NCBI RefSeq assembly: GCF_011386835.1
Contig: NC_088792.1
Span: 115,912,421 to 115,976,420, forward strand
Direction of reading: 5' to 3'
Source: Chrysemys picta bellii
Taxonomy: Eukaryota > Chordata > Testudines > Emydidae
DNA: 64,000 nt
In this document: one piece after another, positions 48,401 to 56,671 of the stretch
How positions within the stretch are numbered: the stretch's first letter is position 1
How the letters are laid out: the number at the start of each line of letters is the position of its first letter
Made by a program: the position numbers and the translations under genes
Notes under the pieces: model-generated
Databases searched by the model: none
What the model saw: only the letters and a program-made list of their open reading frames with translations
Told to the model about the DNA's origin: nothing

Positions 48401-51309
48401 ATTGTCATACGTTCAGCATCATCAATTTGCCAACTTTCAGTATTCAATCAAATAAGCTCTCTCAGTTTATAATGCTCAATTATGAATATACTCACTATTG
48501 CAACGGATATATTGCTCATAAAAACAGTAAAAGACTAATGTGAAGGGAAAGGACCAAATAATGTATAGTTTTTATTAATATTATTGCCTCATAATAAAGC
48601 TTAACTTCCTTACTGTCAACAATTTTCCTGCCTGCTGCTGGTGACATCAGCAAAGCCAGCTGCCACTTCATTGTTAGGGATATGATTTTGTCATGGTAAA
48701 ATTATGCATAGTTCACAGCACAGACACCGTAAAAAATAGATAATTCATGCTGTGGTCATGGCATCCATGTGAACCATGCAGCCATGCATTACCAGTTCAT
48801 TAGATCGCTTTGCTCTTGTCCTCTTAGAAACATGGCTAGATTAAAGCAAATTAACAAATGGTTAATGAGCAACTGCTAACCCAAGCAAACTAACAAGCTG
48901 TTAAAGTGCAGCAGCAGAGACCATATAAATGGAAAAATTCATGGGTTCCATGACACTGGTGACCACTGTGACATAATCATATCCCTATTCACTGTAAATG
49001 GTTGACAGCAGAGTCAATACCGACAGCTAGTTTTCTACACAACGTCCCTGAACAATAAGGGCAGAAAAGAGCAGAAATGCAGAAGAGATTCAGGAATGTT
49101 GGTAGGATGACAAGTTAGGCAGGGACTCCACATATGATTAGGGCCCTACCAAATTCACGGCCATGAAAAATGCATCACAGACAGTGAAATCTGGTTTTCC
49201 CGCATGAAATCTGGCCTTTTGTGTGCTTTCACACTATACAGATTACACAGAGGAAACCAGCATTTCTCAAATTGGGGGTCCTCACCCAAAAGGGAGTTGC
49301 AGGGGCGTTGCAAGGTTATTTTAGGGGGGCTGTGGTATTGCCACCTTTACTTCTGCACTGCCTTCAGAGCTGGGTGGCCGGAGAGTGGTGGCTGTTGGCC
49401 GGATGCCAAACTTTGAAGGCAATGCCCCACCAGCAGCAACATAGAAGTAAGGGTGGCAATACCATACCATGCCATCCTTACTTCTGCGCTGCTGCCTTCA
49501 AAGCTGGGAGGCTGGAGAATGGCAACTGCTGACTGAGGGCCCAGCTCTGCAGGCAGCAACACAGAAGTAAGGGTAGCAGTATTGCAACCCCCCCCATTAC
49601 ACACACACACACACAAATGTTGTGACTGCCCCACAACTCCTTTTTGGGCCAGGACCCCTACAATTACCCCACCATGAAATTTCAGATTTAAATGGCTGAA
49701 ATCATGAAATTTACTATTTTTTAAATCCTATGACCATGAAATTGACCAAAACGGACCATGCATTTGGTAGGGCCCTACATATGATGCACCTTCAAAAAAT
49801 GAACAGGGTGCATAGAGTTATTAGTTGTAGGACAAGAGAATGAAGAACTGTGTGTACAGCCAGATGCACACACAGAGTGCACCCTTAAATAGGTAAGTAC
49901 ACAGTACACTTGTTTCACTTTCATTACACTGACACCCATTTGAGCAGATTCACCATAAGCAGTGATTAAGCTCTTGAACAGGAATATCAACAGATATAAG
50001 GATAACAAAGGAAGAGTACGTCTTCACTACCCGCTGCATTTGCGGGTAGTAATCAATCTATCGGGGATCGATTTATCGCATTTCATTGAGATGCGGTAAA
50101 TCGATCCCCGAACGCACTCCCCATCGACTCCGGAACTCCACCAGAGCGAGAGGCGGAAGCGGAGTCGACGGGGGAGCCGCGGCCGTTGATCCTGCGCAGT
50201 GAGGACCTAAGGTAAATCGATCTAAGATACATCGACTTCAGCTACGTTATTCTCGTAGCTGAAGTTGCATATCTTAGATCGATTCCCCTCCCCCAGTGTA
50301 GATCAGCCCAAAGAGACGTCACGAGGTGACATATACCCTTTTCCCAATCAGCATGACTTTACAACCATTTTTAACTCCAAGTGCTGATAATGGCTGTTCC
50401 ATTTCCTTCAGGGACTTTCCTAGGGAAAAAGGAAAATTATTCTTTTATTAATTACCAGCCATCTTAAAAACAAGAAGTAGTGCTTCTAACTTAGCTTTAG
50501 GGTATGAAATTCAAAATGCTTTGTTGTTTCATAAATGAATATTTAATACTGTGCAGTAAGTGCTTTTGAAATAAACTATTCATTTTGAATAAAAATTTCC
50601 AACATTTTAGCATGTTTTTTTAAAGGAACTGAGTCAAATTGTGTACACGCCAAGATGAATTAGATTAAAAGTACCATAGCAAATGAAGTAGAGAAAATAT
50701 TTCTTTTGTTTTCCAGGGATTTCCATTTACACTATCAAATTTACAAAATAAATATTCATTAACCTGTCATTTTTTGCCACTGGTTATTTTTCAGTATTTT
50801 GGATGATCCGTTTACCCACCCCTTCCCATGAGTCACACTGGCTCACAGCTGATGGACTTGGTAAAGAGACTGAAAGCAGCAGGAACAATTCTTGGGTTTC
50901 ATTTTAAACTAGTAAATATGAAACTGACTTTAACCCTGATTTCCTGGTAAAAGCCTACTCAAATAAAATCCAGATGTCTTATAATTAATTATGCTTCCAT
51001 CCCATCTCATCCATCCATCTGTCAAAATACTGTAGTAAGGACTGACAAGAGACTTTAAAGTTATATGATTAATATAATGAATACTGAAGAGACAGGTAAA
51101 CTAATCCCCATCTGAATTAGAATTGGTATTTAATGTTAAATCTAGGATACCTGCAAGAAACATTTTTAAATATTAGCTACCTTTGCATATCAGTTTTTGA
51201 AAAGGAACTGGAACCCCAGTGACTTGTTCAATAAGCAGAGCCATGTCTTGTAGTGTTGGTTCACTGTCTTCCTGATGAGAAGCAATCTGAACAGTATGTT
51301 TTTCATTAC
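33356..51309 (-). CDS. BAG1: BAG1 HSP70 co-chaperone, six 3' coding exons (5' end not in window)
   Basis: Six minus-strand exons join in frame to about 195 residues from (S)NEKHTVQIA to QSKNLALAE stop. The first two carry the ubiquitin-like domain ([13 protein letters not shown]...VMLIGKR). The next four carry the BAG domain, a three-helix bundle ([72 protein letters not shown]). Family knowledge: BAG1 is a nucleotide-exchange factor for HSC70/HSP70; its ubiquitin-like domain contacts the proteasome, and it also binds BCL2 and RAF1. The exon with the N-terminus and isoform start codons is missing; I searched 51310-64000 and found no candidate or CpG island, so it probably lies beyond the window. 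The gene runs head-to-tail into ZNF830, with 6.5 kb between BAG1's stop and ZNF830's ATG. Confidence 0.95.
33939..34377. mobile_element. Non-autonomous hAT element
   Basis: Left end CACTGGTTTTCAAACT, right end CACTTCACGAACCTCTG (degenerate inverted repeat). Flanked by CTCTAGGG (33931-33938) and CTCTGGGG (34378-34385), 7 of 8 matching. Confidence 0.6.
34886..35005 (+). mobile_element. Penelope-like element fragment with intact hammerhead-like core
   Basis: Contains the CTGAAGA ... GAAA core described at 34907-34948 and the tail CCTTGCCCACCTTGTCTCTC T. It is the best-preserved of three copies in the window. Confidence 0.65.
34907..34948 (+). ncRNA. Hammerhead-ribozyme-like motif
   Basis: CTGAAGA (34913-34919), stem II GAGCT/AGCTC (34921-34925 with 30930-type partner at 34930-34934) closed by GTGT, then GAAA (34935-34938), and a CTT cleavage triplet (34940-34942). 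Stem I pairs 34907-34912 with 34943-34948, with 5 of 6 pairs formed. Stem III would be a single A-U pair, as in minimal retroelement hammerheads. Penelope-like elements are known to carry hammerheads; activity here is untested. Confidence 0.5.
35078..35325. mobile_element. Harbinger-like MITE
   Basis: CCAATCTACACTTAAAACT and CCCAGTGTAGACATGGCTAG motifs typical of the family. The right border, near CAGTGCAGATGTACCCC, is uncertain. Confidence 0.4.
35609..35794. mobile_element. Mariner/Tigger-like MITE
   Basis: Inverted ends TACACCTCTACCCCGATATA / TATATCAGGGTAGAGGTGTA with TA borders. The interior repeats GATATAACRCGR-type motifs. No transposase. Confidence 0.75.
36661..36793. repeat. Short amniote MITE-like repeat
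   Basis: Ends TTAGGTCCTGATCCTGCAA / TTTCAGGATTGAGGCCTAA are inverted. Same family as 45143-45280. Confidence 0.6.
37680..37767 (+). repeat. 88-bp direct repeat, copy 1
   Basis: Matches 40016-40100 in the same orientation with four mismatches and a 3-nt gap. The two copies lie on either side of the 63-nt BAG1 exon at 37958-38020. Confidence 0.85.
37958..38020 (-). CDS. BAG1: BAG1 exon: BAG helix 3 start
   Basis: 63 nt, 21 codons, coding [21 protein letters not shown]. Human has [20 protein letters not shown]. Acceptor TTTACTGCAG, donor GTGAGT. Both phases are 0, so skipping this exon would keep frame but remove the basic HSP70-contact helix. Confidence 0.95.
39062..39320. mobile_element. hAT element with internal long hairpin
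   Basis: Inverted ends CAGTGGTCCCCAAC / GTTGGGGACCACTG. Flanked by CCCTAAGA (39054-39061) and CCCTAAAA (39321-39328). The interior has two 40-nt arms (39129-39168 and 39207-39246) that are inverted copies with one mismatch, and a further inner inverted pair. Confidence 0.85.
40016..40100 (+). repeat. 85-bp direct repeat, copy 2
   Basis: Partner of 37680-37767, starting GATTCCACATAATCATACAG and ending AACTATGTAACTCCATCC. Confidence 0.85.
41357..41452. repeat. Short amniote MITE-like repeat
   Basis: TAGGCCCCAGTTCTGTAACTG... with TTGTGCTTGTACAAAGGCCC, a diverged copy of the family at 45143. The right end is lost. Confidence 0.4.
42528..42625. mobile_element. Short palindromic MITE
   Basis: Inverted halves: GGAGATTTTTGAAGGCACAA ATGGCAGGTAGGTGCC against GGTGCCTACCTGCTATTTGT ACTTTTGAAACTCTCCCCC. 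98 bp, no coding. Confidence 0.6.
45143..45280. mobile_element. Harbinger-like MITE
   Basis: Inverted ends GGCCCTGATCCTGCAATTG / CTGCTGGATTCGGGCC with TAA on both sides. Best copy of its family in this window. Confidence 0.65.
45365..45605 (+). mobile_element. MIR-type (CORE) SINE
   Basis: tRNA-related head (CCAGTGGATAAGGTACTGGA, then box-B-like GTGTTCAATTC), then the CORE-like part (GGACAAGTCACTTTGTCTAG, CCCCATCTGTAAGGGAG, GGGGTGCTGTGAGGATAAAA). Plus orientation, diverged. Confidence 0.75.
46176..46283 (-). CDS. BAG1: BAG1 exon: BAG helix 1-2
   Basis: 108 nt, 36 codons, coding [36 protein letters not shown]. Human has [20 protein letters not shown]. Acceptor CATACAG, donor GTGAGT. Confidence 0.96.
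46284..47871 (-). other. BAG1 intron with a short hAT
   Basis: GT-AG intron, 1.6 kb. Holds the hAT derivative at 46808-47132. Otherwise nothing recognised. Confidence 0.7.
46808..47132. mobile_element. Non-autonomous hAT, relative of 18027-20917
   Basis: Left end TAGGGCCCTACCAAATTGG, right end ATGAAATTGGTATGGCTGTA. Flanks TACAGGAA and TACATGAG match 6 of 8. The interior shares TTTACATCTGAAAGTTCACA G and the GAGAGATCAGATTTCACGG-type segment with the big copy. Confidence 0.7.
47872..47985 (-). CDS. BAG1: BAG1 exon: linker and BAG helix 1
   Basis: 114 nt, 38 codons, coding [38 protein letters not shown]. Acceptor ACTACACAG, donor GTAAAT. Confidence 0.95.
48055..48345. mobile_element. Harbinger-like MITE with ATCGAT-rich arms
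   Basis: Inverted ends GGCTAGGTCTACACTACCCG / CCCTGTAGTGAAGACCTGCCC. Internal palindromes around AATCGATCTCTCGGGGATCG and GAATTCAGCTACGCTATTCGCGTAGCTGAATT-type arms. Related to 50014-50312. Confidence 0.7.
49139..49777. mobile_element. Non-autonomous hAT with exact 8-bp target duplication
   Basis: Inverted ends TAGGGCCCTACCAAATTCAC / GCATTTGGTAGGGCCCTA. Flanked by exact CATATGAT copies (49131-49138 and 49778-49785). Interior has two inverted GC-rich segments (TTGCCACCTTTACTTCTGC / GCAGCAACACAGAAGTAAGG) and a (CA)n run. No transposase. Confidence 0.9.
50014..50312. mobile_element. Harbinger-like MITE with ATCGAT-rich arms
   Basis: Inverted ends GAGTACGTCTTCACTACCCG / CCCCAGTGTAGATCAGCCC. Internal inverted pairs TCGGGGATCGATTTATCGC / GCGGTAAATCGATCCCCGA and CTTCAGCTACGTTATT / GTAGCTGAAG. 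Same family as 48055-48345. Ends 24 nt before the exon at 50337. Confidence 0.7.
50337..50419 (-). CDS. BAG1: BAG1 exon: end of ubiquitin-like domain
   Basis: 83 nt coding [28 protein letters not shown], close to human [20 protein letters not shown]. Acceptor TTTTTCCCTAG, donor GTATAT (weak but in phase). Confidence 0.94.
51181..51309 (-). CDS. BAG1: BAG1 exon: start of ubiquitin-like domain
   Basis: 129 nt. Two bases complete a split Ser codon, then [40 protein letters not shown] and CK plus one base. Human has [20 protein letters not shown] in the same place. Acceptor CTTTTTTTCAG, donor GTAGCT. Confidence 0.93.
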
Positions 51310-51612
51310 CTGAAAAAAAGACAACCCACAATTAAGTTTAACCTTCATTAGAAAACATGAGGCTGAATGAATCTAATATTTAATTTTAATAATCTTGAAA
51401 GGCAACGTTCACTGGAATCACAAATACCTGTCTACAGCCTTAACTTCATGAAGTTTTGTATAGGAATTTTCTCCATTTTTTTTAAATGACCATAGGCTGT
51501 GCAAGTGAGGAGCCCTGCTCCTGCTAACAGGAGGAGGTCGACAGGAGGGGAGGTAAGGGGGGCAAGGAACGTGCTTTTGTTCTACAGGCCAAAAGTCTCC
51601 AGCTAAATATTG

Positions 51613-51646
51613 TTATAATATAATATAATATAATAATATATGGAGA
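51613..51646. repeat. (ATAAT)n simple repeat
   Basis: TATAATATAATATAATATAA TAATATATGG tract next to the 3' end of the SINE. Confidence 0.8.
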
Positions 51647-51829
51647 TATACCTATCTCACAGAACTAGAAGGGACCTTGAAAGGTCATTGAGTCCAGCCC
51701 CCTGCCTTCACTAGCAGGACCAAGTACTGATTTTGCCCCAGATCCCTAAATGGCCCCCTCAAGGACTGAACTCACAACCCTGGGTTTAGCAGGCCAATGC
51801 TCAAACCACTGAGCTATCCCTCCCCCCAG
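51645..51829 (-). mobile_element. tRNA-derived SINE (turtle-type) with CR1-like tail
   Basis: Minus strand begins GGGATAGCTCAGTGGTTTGA (box A TAGCTCAGTGG) and has a box-B-like GGTTGTGAGTTCAGTCC. The following part (AAGGTCCCTTCTAGTTCTG) resembles the reptile LINE-type tail. It ends next to the (ATAAT)n tract, as retroposed SINEs do. The head could mimic a tRNA gene, but there is no acceptor stem pairing. Confidence 0.85.
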
Positions 51830-51989
51830 CCTTGCTCCCAGCCACCATCCCCCAGAAGAGAGCCTTGATGGTTCAGACTTCCTAAGGTCTACAAAAAAGG
51901 AGTCATAGCCATCAGAACCTCAGTAGTCTTTAGGATCATGGCTACTGTTCTTCAGACGTTAGGAGGAGCACAGGAATATAATCATAAAT

Positions 51990-52265
51990 TCACTGTGAAT
52001 GGGAGTAGGCTGCAGTGGAGAGAAGTGACTAGGTGAAATACCTCCTGGGTTAAAACTGGACCATTGCTTGTCAATTTGTTTACTAATGACCTAAAGTACA
52101 ACTGCCCCTGTGGAGTCGCAACATTTACTGATGATTCTCAAATTGTTCATACCTTAAATGGTAGTTATCTTAAAAAAAAAATTCAAATACTAGGAAATTA
52201 GATCTAGGCAATGCCTCGTGGATTTTAAGCTGGACAAATGCAAAGTGATGCATCAGGATCGAAAA
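51990..52265 (+). mobile_element. Diverged LINE reverse-transcriptase fragment
   Basis: Plus-strand translation contains VNLFTNDLKYNCPCGVATFT DDSQIV, a mutated form of the F-ADD catalytic box, and further on LDKCKVMHQ-like sequence. Consistent with a CR1/L2-type LINE remnant, frameshifted. Confidence 0.55.
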
Positions 52266-52443
52266 ATCGGAAGATAATTTATACACTATGTTGTATACCT
52301 CTTTTCTACTTTATCCCATCAGCTTCTCACTCCTATCTATGTGCTTGTGTGCGCACACACCTTCATACATACCTTCTGTCACTCCCTCACATTAGCTTTT
52401 ACCAGGCACCTAACAGCCAGAGGACTAAACCTGATAGTCATAG

Positions 52444-52985
52444 TTAAGGCTACGATTTAGTCATGGGTATTTTTAGTGACCTGTCCATGACTTATACCAT
52501 AAATATCCCTGACTAAATCTTAGCAGAGGGAGGGGGGGCATTGCTGGGGGGAGGGCTGCTGCTGGGTGGGGGTGCCCCAGGGGGCCTGTGCTCAGGGGGC
52601 CCACTGCTCCAGGGGGGCGCCCTGGGGCCAGTGGCATGAGCTGCCGGAGGCTGCCGAGTAGTAGCTGCTCTAACCACCCCCCCGCTGCTTCTATGGCCAC
52701 CCTGGGACCACTGCCAGGGGCTGCTGAGCAGCGGCTGCTCCAGCCAGGACAACTGCTCAGGTGGTCCCCAGGGCCAACTGCATCAACTGCTGCTTGGGTG
52801 GTCCCTGGGGCCAGCTGCCCGGGACCACTCCAGCAGCAGCTGGTGTGGCTGGCTGCGGGGCCGCTTCAGCAATGTGGCAGTCCCTGGGGCCCTGAGCAGC
52901 CACACTGGCTGCTGCAGAAGTCACAGAGGTCTGGAAAGTCACAGAATCCCTGACTTCCGCGACCTCCGTGAAAGACACGAAGCCC
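52444..52985. mobile_element. GC-rich hAT element
   Basis: Left end TTAAGGCTACGATTTAGTCA, right end GTGAAAGACACGAAGCCC. Flanked by TAGTCATAG at 52435-52443 and 52986-52994. The GC-rich CAG/CTG-containing interior gives long chance frames on both strands. Related to 17526-17945. Confidence 0.75.
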
Positions 52986-53982
52986 TAGTCATAGTCCAGT
53001 GTGAAGTATGGGGGAGATCCCATTATCAGGGGTAAAGCCCAGGTAAGAAGCCAACTCCCTACTTCCCAGCTGCTGGGAAAAGGAAGAGTGCTTGTCTGGA
53101 ATTCCATCCTGGTGGCTCTGTCTTTTATATCAGTCTCTGTTTTCTTGTTTCACACCTGCACCTCCTGGCTGTTGGGAGGGTAGGGAGTCTCTGTTTCGGC
53201 ACCATTTCCTCAATCTCCTGGCTGTTGTGAATAGGGTCTTTCCTACAAAATAGCTCTACCGCCAGCCTCTGCTGTTATCCCTCCCTAGCAGCACCAGAGT
53301 GAAATTATGCGCAGCAGCTGAAGCACTAAAACTGTTGAGCTGCAGATGCGGACTGCATTCAGTTCTTGTTCAGAATGTTATCTTTGCATCCATAAGGGAT
53401 GCATAATTAAAAAAAAAGGAAGCTTCAGTTCTGTAGAAGCTGGTGGCACGTGCCCACAAAAAAGCTCCCTAATCCCCAAGTGAATGGATTTTTCAAGCCT
53501 CTCATAAATAACTATCTGAATTAAGTTACAAGAGAAAAACAAGGACAAATGATGGGTTTTTTTGTTTGTTTTGGTATCTTTAGTTCTGGGCAGCTGAAAT
53601 TAATAGAAGTTTCCCATTACTGCAGGAGTGTTGAATATTTTGATCTTTCTGCTCTTGGAGGCAGAAGAATCCACTGTGACAGAATTCTGAAGGAACAATG
53701 TTATTTCAGGATATATGTGGGATTAAAAACCTAACCACAGTAACACTGACCTATCTGATTTGGTGTTAAAATGGAATTTCTCTCTAGAAAATAGTCACAG
53801 AGAAACAGGGTGTTTAATGTCTTTGAATTTCTTACAAGTAGGATGCGTAGCATCACCTATTAATAAGATTACCTGACACTTCCCATTATAAAAGACCCTT
53901 TATTCAGTTGCTTATAACTTTGCTACACTTTAACCATTTGGGCTGAAGTTTTCCATGCCAAATGTCTGCTTCAGGATGAGGA

Positions 53983-54002
53983 TTTTTTTTTTTTTTTTTT
54001 TA
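53983..54002. repeat. Poly-T run
   Basis: About 20 T in a row, simple repeat. Confidence 0.7.
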
Positions 54003-54479
54003 ATTTCAACCAGAACAGTTCAGCCACTTCTGAGATGAGGCTAGGAAAAAAAAAATACATTGTTTTGTCCATCTCTTAAAAATATGGCGACCTCTTTAGA
54101 GCAGGAACTTGAAATCTGGCAGGGGATGACCTTTGTGGTAGGGATGCGTCTTTTGTAAATCCACCCAAATTTTGCCAATTTATAACCCTCTGAAAAATCA
54201 TAACTCGCACGGACTCTATAGACTTATTGATTTTAGCAGCTGAATTCTCTGACGATTCCATCTGCAGTGAGCATGCTCCAGCTCAGAGCTGATCAGGACT
54301 TTCTCTGCAGCTGCAGCTCTGGACTGTTGTGCCAGGTCCAGGTCCAGGCACCTGATCTGAGAGCAGGGAGCCCCTGTATGTTGTGCTCTCAATAACCCCT
54401 CTGTGCGGCCCAGGCAAAGGGGAGAAGAAAGCTGCCTGATTCAAATAGATAGGGAACAAGAGCCAGACCAATGGGATAT

Positions 54480-54671
54480 GTGTGTAGCAGGGGAATAGAT
54501 TGGGACAAAGAACCTGAGAGGGTCAGGGCAGAAACTGGGACTGGAGGATGGGGACTGCAGGGGGGAGAAGGAAGAGGGAAACATGGAAGACATAGGTCTG
54601 TCTGTAAGTGGAAGCTGGGGGCACAGACTAGGACTGAAACTAGCTGGGCAATGAGAATGGGACTGGGAGCC
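54480..54671. repeat. Degenerate GGGACTGGGA-type minisatellite, left part
   Basis: Purine-rich, with imperfect repeats of (G)GGACTGGRA / GGGACTGAGA. It continues at 56454-56660 on the other side of the LTR element, so the retrotransposon inserted into it. Confidence 0.6.
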
Positions 54672-55608
54672 TGTCATAAATATAAATGGAAGGGTAACAA
54701 CCTTCCTGTATACAGTACTATAAAATCCTTCCTGGCCAGAGGCACAAAATCCTTTTACCTGTAAAGGGTTAAGAAGCTCAGGTAACCTAGCTGGCACCTG
54801 ACCAAAAGGACCAATAAGGGGACAAGATACTTTCAAATCTGGGGGGGGCAAGGGGGGCTTTGTTTTTCTGTTCTCTGTCGGTCTGTTCTGTGTGTTGCCA
54901 GAGACAGATCAAGAAAGCAAGCAATCCAACTCCATTAGGATTAGTAAGTACTAGCAAGGTAATGCGTTAGCTTACTTTTATTTTGGCTTCTGATTTTCTC
55001 TGTGCTGAGAGTATTCCTGGTTTTCTTTTTGTAACTTTAAAGTTTTGCCCAAAGTCCTCTGCTACTCTAGGCCTTAAAAGTGTTTTTAACATATGGGAAA
55101 TTCAAGCAATTCCCTGGTCACATAGAAATATAGAAATTGCCAGACTGGATCACAGCCATGGTCAAGTTAGTCCAGGGAAATCCTCTGTGTTTTGAATCTG
55201 ACTGCCCTGTGAGATTATCTTCCATTCTAATTTTACAGAGGTGCTTCTTTTAACTTTTTTCTTTCTAATAAAGTTCTATTTTTTTTTTAAATCGGATTGG
55301 TTTTTTGTAGTGGTCTAAAAAAACCCAAGGTTGGTTTGTGCTCATCTTGTTTATTCTCAAGCCTCCCCAGGAAAGGGGGTGAAGGGCTTGGGGGAATATT
55401 AGGGGAAAGTAGGAACTCCAAGTGGTCCTTTCCCTGAGTTTTGTCTAATCACTTGGTGGTGGCAGCGTTACCTAATCCAAGGTACAACGGAGAATTTGTG
55501 CCTTGGGGAGTTTTTAACCTAAGCTGGTAGAAATAAGCTTAGGGGGGTCTTTCATGCGGGTCCCTATGTCTGTACCCCAGAGTTCAGAATGGGGAGGGAA
55601 CCCTGACA
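54672..55608 (+). repeat. 5' LTR of the gypsy-like element
   Basis: Begins TGTCATAAATA and ends AACCCTGACA (TG...CA borders), 937 bp. An AATAAA-like signal (TAATAAAG at about 55266) lies in the middle. A 129-bp segment at 55047-55175 also occurs, inverted, at 60630-60758 and looks like an insertion in the LTR. Confidence 0.8.
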
Positions 55609-55640
55609 TGGTGGCAGAGCGGTGGGATCATTTTGAACCA
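55609..55640 (+). promoter_or_regulatory. Primer-binding-site-like sequence
   Basis: TGGTGGCAGAGCGGTGGGAT C follows the LTR directly, then TTTTGAACC. This resembles the complement of a class-II tRNA 3' end (tRNA-Leu type, TGGTG..AG.AGTGGGAT then TCGAACC). The tRNA identity is a guess. Confidence 0.5.
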
Positions 55641-55959
55641 GAAGCACAAACCTCAGGATTTTTTTCTTCTTCTTTTAGCTGCTTGGGGAAAGCAGGAGCT
55701 GAGAACAGCTGGAATTTGTTTTTCCTTTGCTCTCTCTTTGCCTGGAGGCAAAGGTGTTAGGTTTTTTTTAACAAAGGTGTTAGCTACAGCCAGGAAATTC
55801 ACAAGCTGTTTTTTCTTTTCTTTCTTACTCTCGGGATTAGCTAGGACGACAGAAAGTGACGTCCAGAAAAAAACTGGAATTAGCCTGATTTGAGGATGAA
55901 GAGAAACAAAAAGAACATGATAGACAGATGGCCAGAGAAGAAGCTGCTCACAAGAGGGC

Positions 55960-56270
55960 TATGGAGGCCTAGAAGCATGAACTGGAGTTAGAGAGGATAA
56001 GGGCTAAGCAGAATATACCAGACAACCCTAGCAATCCTTCTCCAGGTACCGCTTTCCAACCCAGAAAGTTCCCCACCTACAAGGGAGGCGATGATACAGA
56101 AGCCTTCTTAGAAAATTTCGAAAGGGCCTGCCTTGGGTACAACATCTCTACAGACCAGTATATGGTGGAGCTGAGACTGCAGCTCAGTGGACCCTTAGCA
56201 GAGGTGGCAGCTGAAATGCCTAAGGAACACATGAACAGCTACGAACTTTTTAAAAACAAAGCCTTCCTCC
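55960..56270 (+). pseudogene. gag N-terminal/capsid fragment, truncated
   Basis: Open stretch reading KFPTYKGGDDTEAFLENFER, ACLGYNISTDQYMVELRLQL and AEMPKEHMNSYELFKNKA, similar to gypsy-type gag (the fold from which SCAN domains derive). An upstream charged helical part has an in-frame stop (GGCCTAGAAG). It is cut off by the inverted LTR piece. Not functional. Confidence 0.65.
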
Positions 56271-56282
56271 CCCCCACCTCCC

Positions 56283-56453
56283 CCAGATTTGAAAATATCT
56301 TGTCCCCTTATTGGTCCTTTTGGTCAAGTGCCAGCTAGTTTACCCGAGCTTCTTAACCCTTTACAGGTAAAAGGATTTTGTGCCTCTGGCAAGGAGGGAT
56401 TTTATAGTACTGTATACAGGAAGGTTGTTACCCTTCCCTTTATATTTATGACA
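56283..56453 (-). repeat. Inverted copy of the LTR start
   Basis: 171 nt matching the reverse complement of 54672 to about 54845 at roughly 93% identity, ending TTTATATTTATGACA. Confidence 0.9.
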
Positions 56454-56660
56454 GAGCCAGAATGTCTGAGATTGGGGGGGAAAGACTGAGCTCATATGAG
56501 AAGTCAGAGGAACACAGACTGGGACTGAGCAATGAGATTGGGGTTGGGATGAAAAGCCAGAGGAGTAGGGACTGGGATTGACCAGATGAAGAGGATGGGC
56601 CTAGGACAAGAAGCCTATGGTGGGGAAGACACAGGATTGGGACACGTGGGAGGGGATATG
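56454..56660. repeat. Degenerate GGGACTGGGA-type minisatellite, right part
   Basis: Continuation of 54480-54671, with motifs such as GACTGGGACTGAG, GTAGGGACTGGGATTGA and GGATTGGGACA. Confidence 0.6.
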
Positions 56661-56671
56661 ACCCAGGGACC

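Larger units (their letters stand above)
47986..50336 (-). other. BAG1 intron between the ubiquitin-like and BAG exons
   Basis: GT-AG intron, 2.35 kb. Holds two related MITEs (48055-48345, 50014-50312) and a hAT (49139-49777). 48350-49130 holds nothing recognised. Confidence 0.7.
54672..56453 (+). mobile_element. Ty3/gypsy-like LTR retrotransposon remnant with inverted LTR ends
   Basis: Starts with a 5' LTR (54672-55608), then a primer-binding-like site and the start of gag, and ends with a 171-nt copy of the LTR start in reverse orientation. Both outer ends therefore read TGTCATAAATATAAA inward. GAGCC occurs immediately outside both ends (54667-54671 and 56454-56458), the 5-bp duplication expected for integrase-mediated insertion. 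pol and the 3' LTR are absent. Confidence 0.85.

Noticed and set aside
49603..49617. CRISPR-like or tandem array
   Set aside because: Only a (CA)n microsatellite; no spaced direct repeats anywhere in the window.
51760..51829. tRNA gene on the minus strand
   Set aside because: Boxes A and B are present but no acceptor stem or cloverleaf closes, and it is fused to a LINE-like tail; it is the head of a SINE.
52473..52978. GC-rich stretch considered as a CpG island or BAG1 exon 1
   Set aside because: It is the interior of a hAT element with clear ends and a target duplication, rich in CAG/CTG rather than CpG; no BAG1-like peptide or donor was found.
54441..54851. 136-codon minus-strand open frame
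   Set aside because: Spans the LTR border and the purine-rich minisatellite; no homology.
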